Shown here piece by piece: positions 63,743 through 64,000 of a stretch of 64,000 nt of DNA (within the stretch, counting starts at the first letter, position 1; the number at the start of each line of letters is the position of its first letter). The notes beneath the pieces were generated by a model. The model made no database searches, had not been told where the DNA came from, and saw only the letters and a program-made list of their open reading frames with translations. The translations under genes and the position numbers were made by a program. Source of the stretch: Chrysaora quinquecirrha (lineage: Eukaryota; Cnidaria; Scyphozoa; Semaeostomeae; Pelagiidae); the NCBI GenBank assembly GCA_014526335.1, contig JACTAT010000014.1, positions 2,472,840 through 2,536,839 of the forward strand, in the 5' to 3' direction.

Positions 63743-64000
63743 TAAAACTCAATCTCAAATTGAAAACCTTAATACCATAAGATTTTGCATTCTTTAACTT
63801 TCGTTCCATTTTGAACAGATCTGTAAAGGCTGTCGAGTATTTGAGTTTAATTTACAATATCGGAATTTTCGCATTTTTGCTAATTTCGGATATTTTAGGC
63901 GCGTAAAATAAGGGGCGCCAAAATTGATGGTGTTAAGGTATTCCATTCATTCGATTTTTTATTATTTTCGATTTCGAAACGCTTTCTTGTTTAGAAGTTA

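Larger units (their letters stand above)
63130..64000. other. Right-hand intergenic sequence
   Basis: Contains the MITE at 63266-63742. An AATAAA at 63743-63748 might serve the tetraspan gene but is over 600 bp past the stop. No further exon seen. Confidence 0.4.

Overview
The window is animal nuclear DNA: AT-rich, with genes broken into many short exons with GT/AG borders, in-phase junctions and large introns full of short repeats. No bacterial, plasmid or CRISPR features are present. The gene content (an aryl hydrocarbon receptor, a full-length GCN2 with RWD, pseudokinase, kinase, HisRS-like and C-terminal domains, and a PRELID1) is metazoan. The dense intron structure and the small inverted-repeat elements suggest a cnidarian, probably an anthozoan such as a coral. 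That assignment is my inference from style, not from a marker gene.

Layout. (1) 1-4712, minus strand: 5' end of an AHR-like bHLH-PAS gene. Exon 1 (4669-4712) holds the start and exon 2 (1396-1565) the bHLH domain; the PAS part lies beyond the left edge. (2) 4713-22555: about 18 kb with no confident gene, holding repeats, a Ty3-type integrase relic (11711-12430, minus) and one weak candidate exon (18539-18711, minus). (3) 22556-48634, plus strand: complete GCN2 (EIF2AK4) in 22 recognised exons, about 1650 residues. (4) 49958-54754, plus: complete six-exon PRELID1-like gene, 184 residues. (5) 56412-63129, plus: complete four-exon gene for a four-pass membrane protein of about 230 residues, family uncertain. 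(6) 63130-64000: repeats only.

The genes do not form an operon-like unit. GCN2 senses uncharged tRNA and phosphorylates eIF2alpha; PRELID1 moves phosphatidic acid between mitochondrial membranes; AHR is a ligand-controlled transcription factor. AHR and GCN2 point away from each other, and the three right-hand genes are in the same orientation.

The most notable observations are: a family of foldback elements whose interior is an inverted tandem array sharing CTGTACTG (three loci, one in the GCN2 3' UTR and one nested in another element); a 5S-rRNA-derived SINE with a Deu-like central block; a tRNA-like SINE split by a TA-flanked element; and three one-base frame breaks in GCN2, each at or near an A or T run, which look like consensus errors rather than gene decay. 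I found no clearly new enzymatic or defence system.
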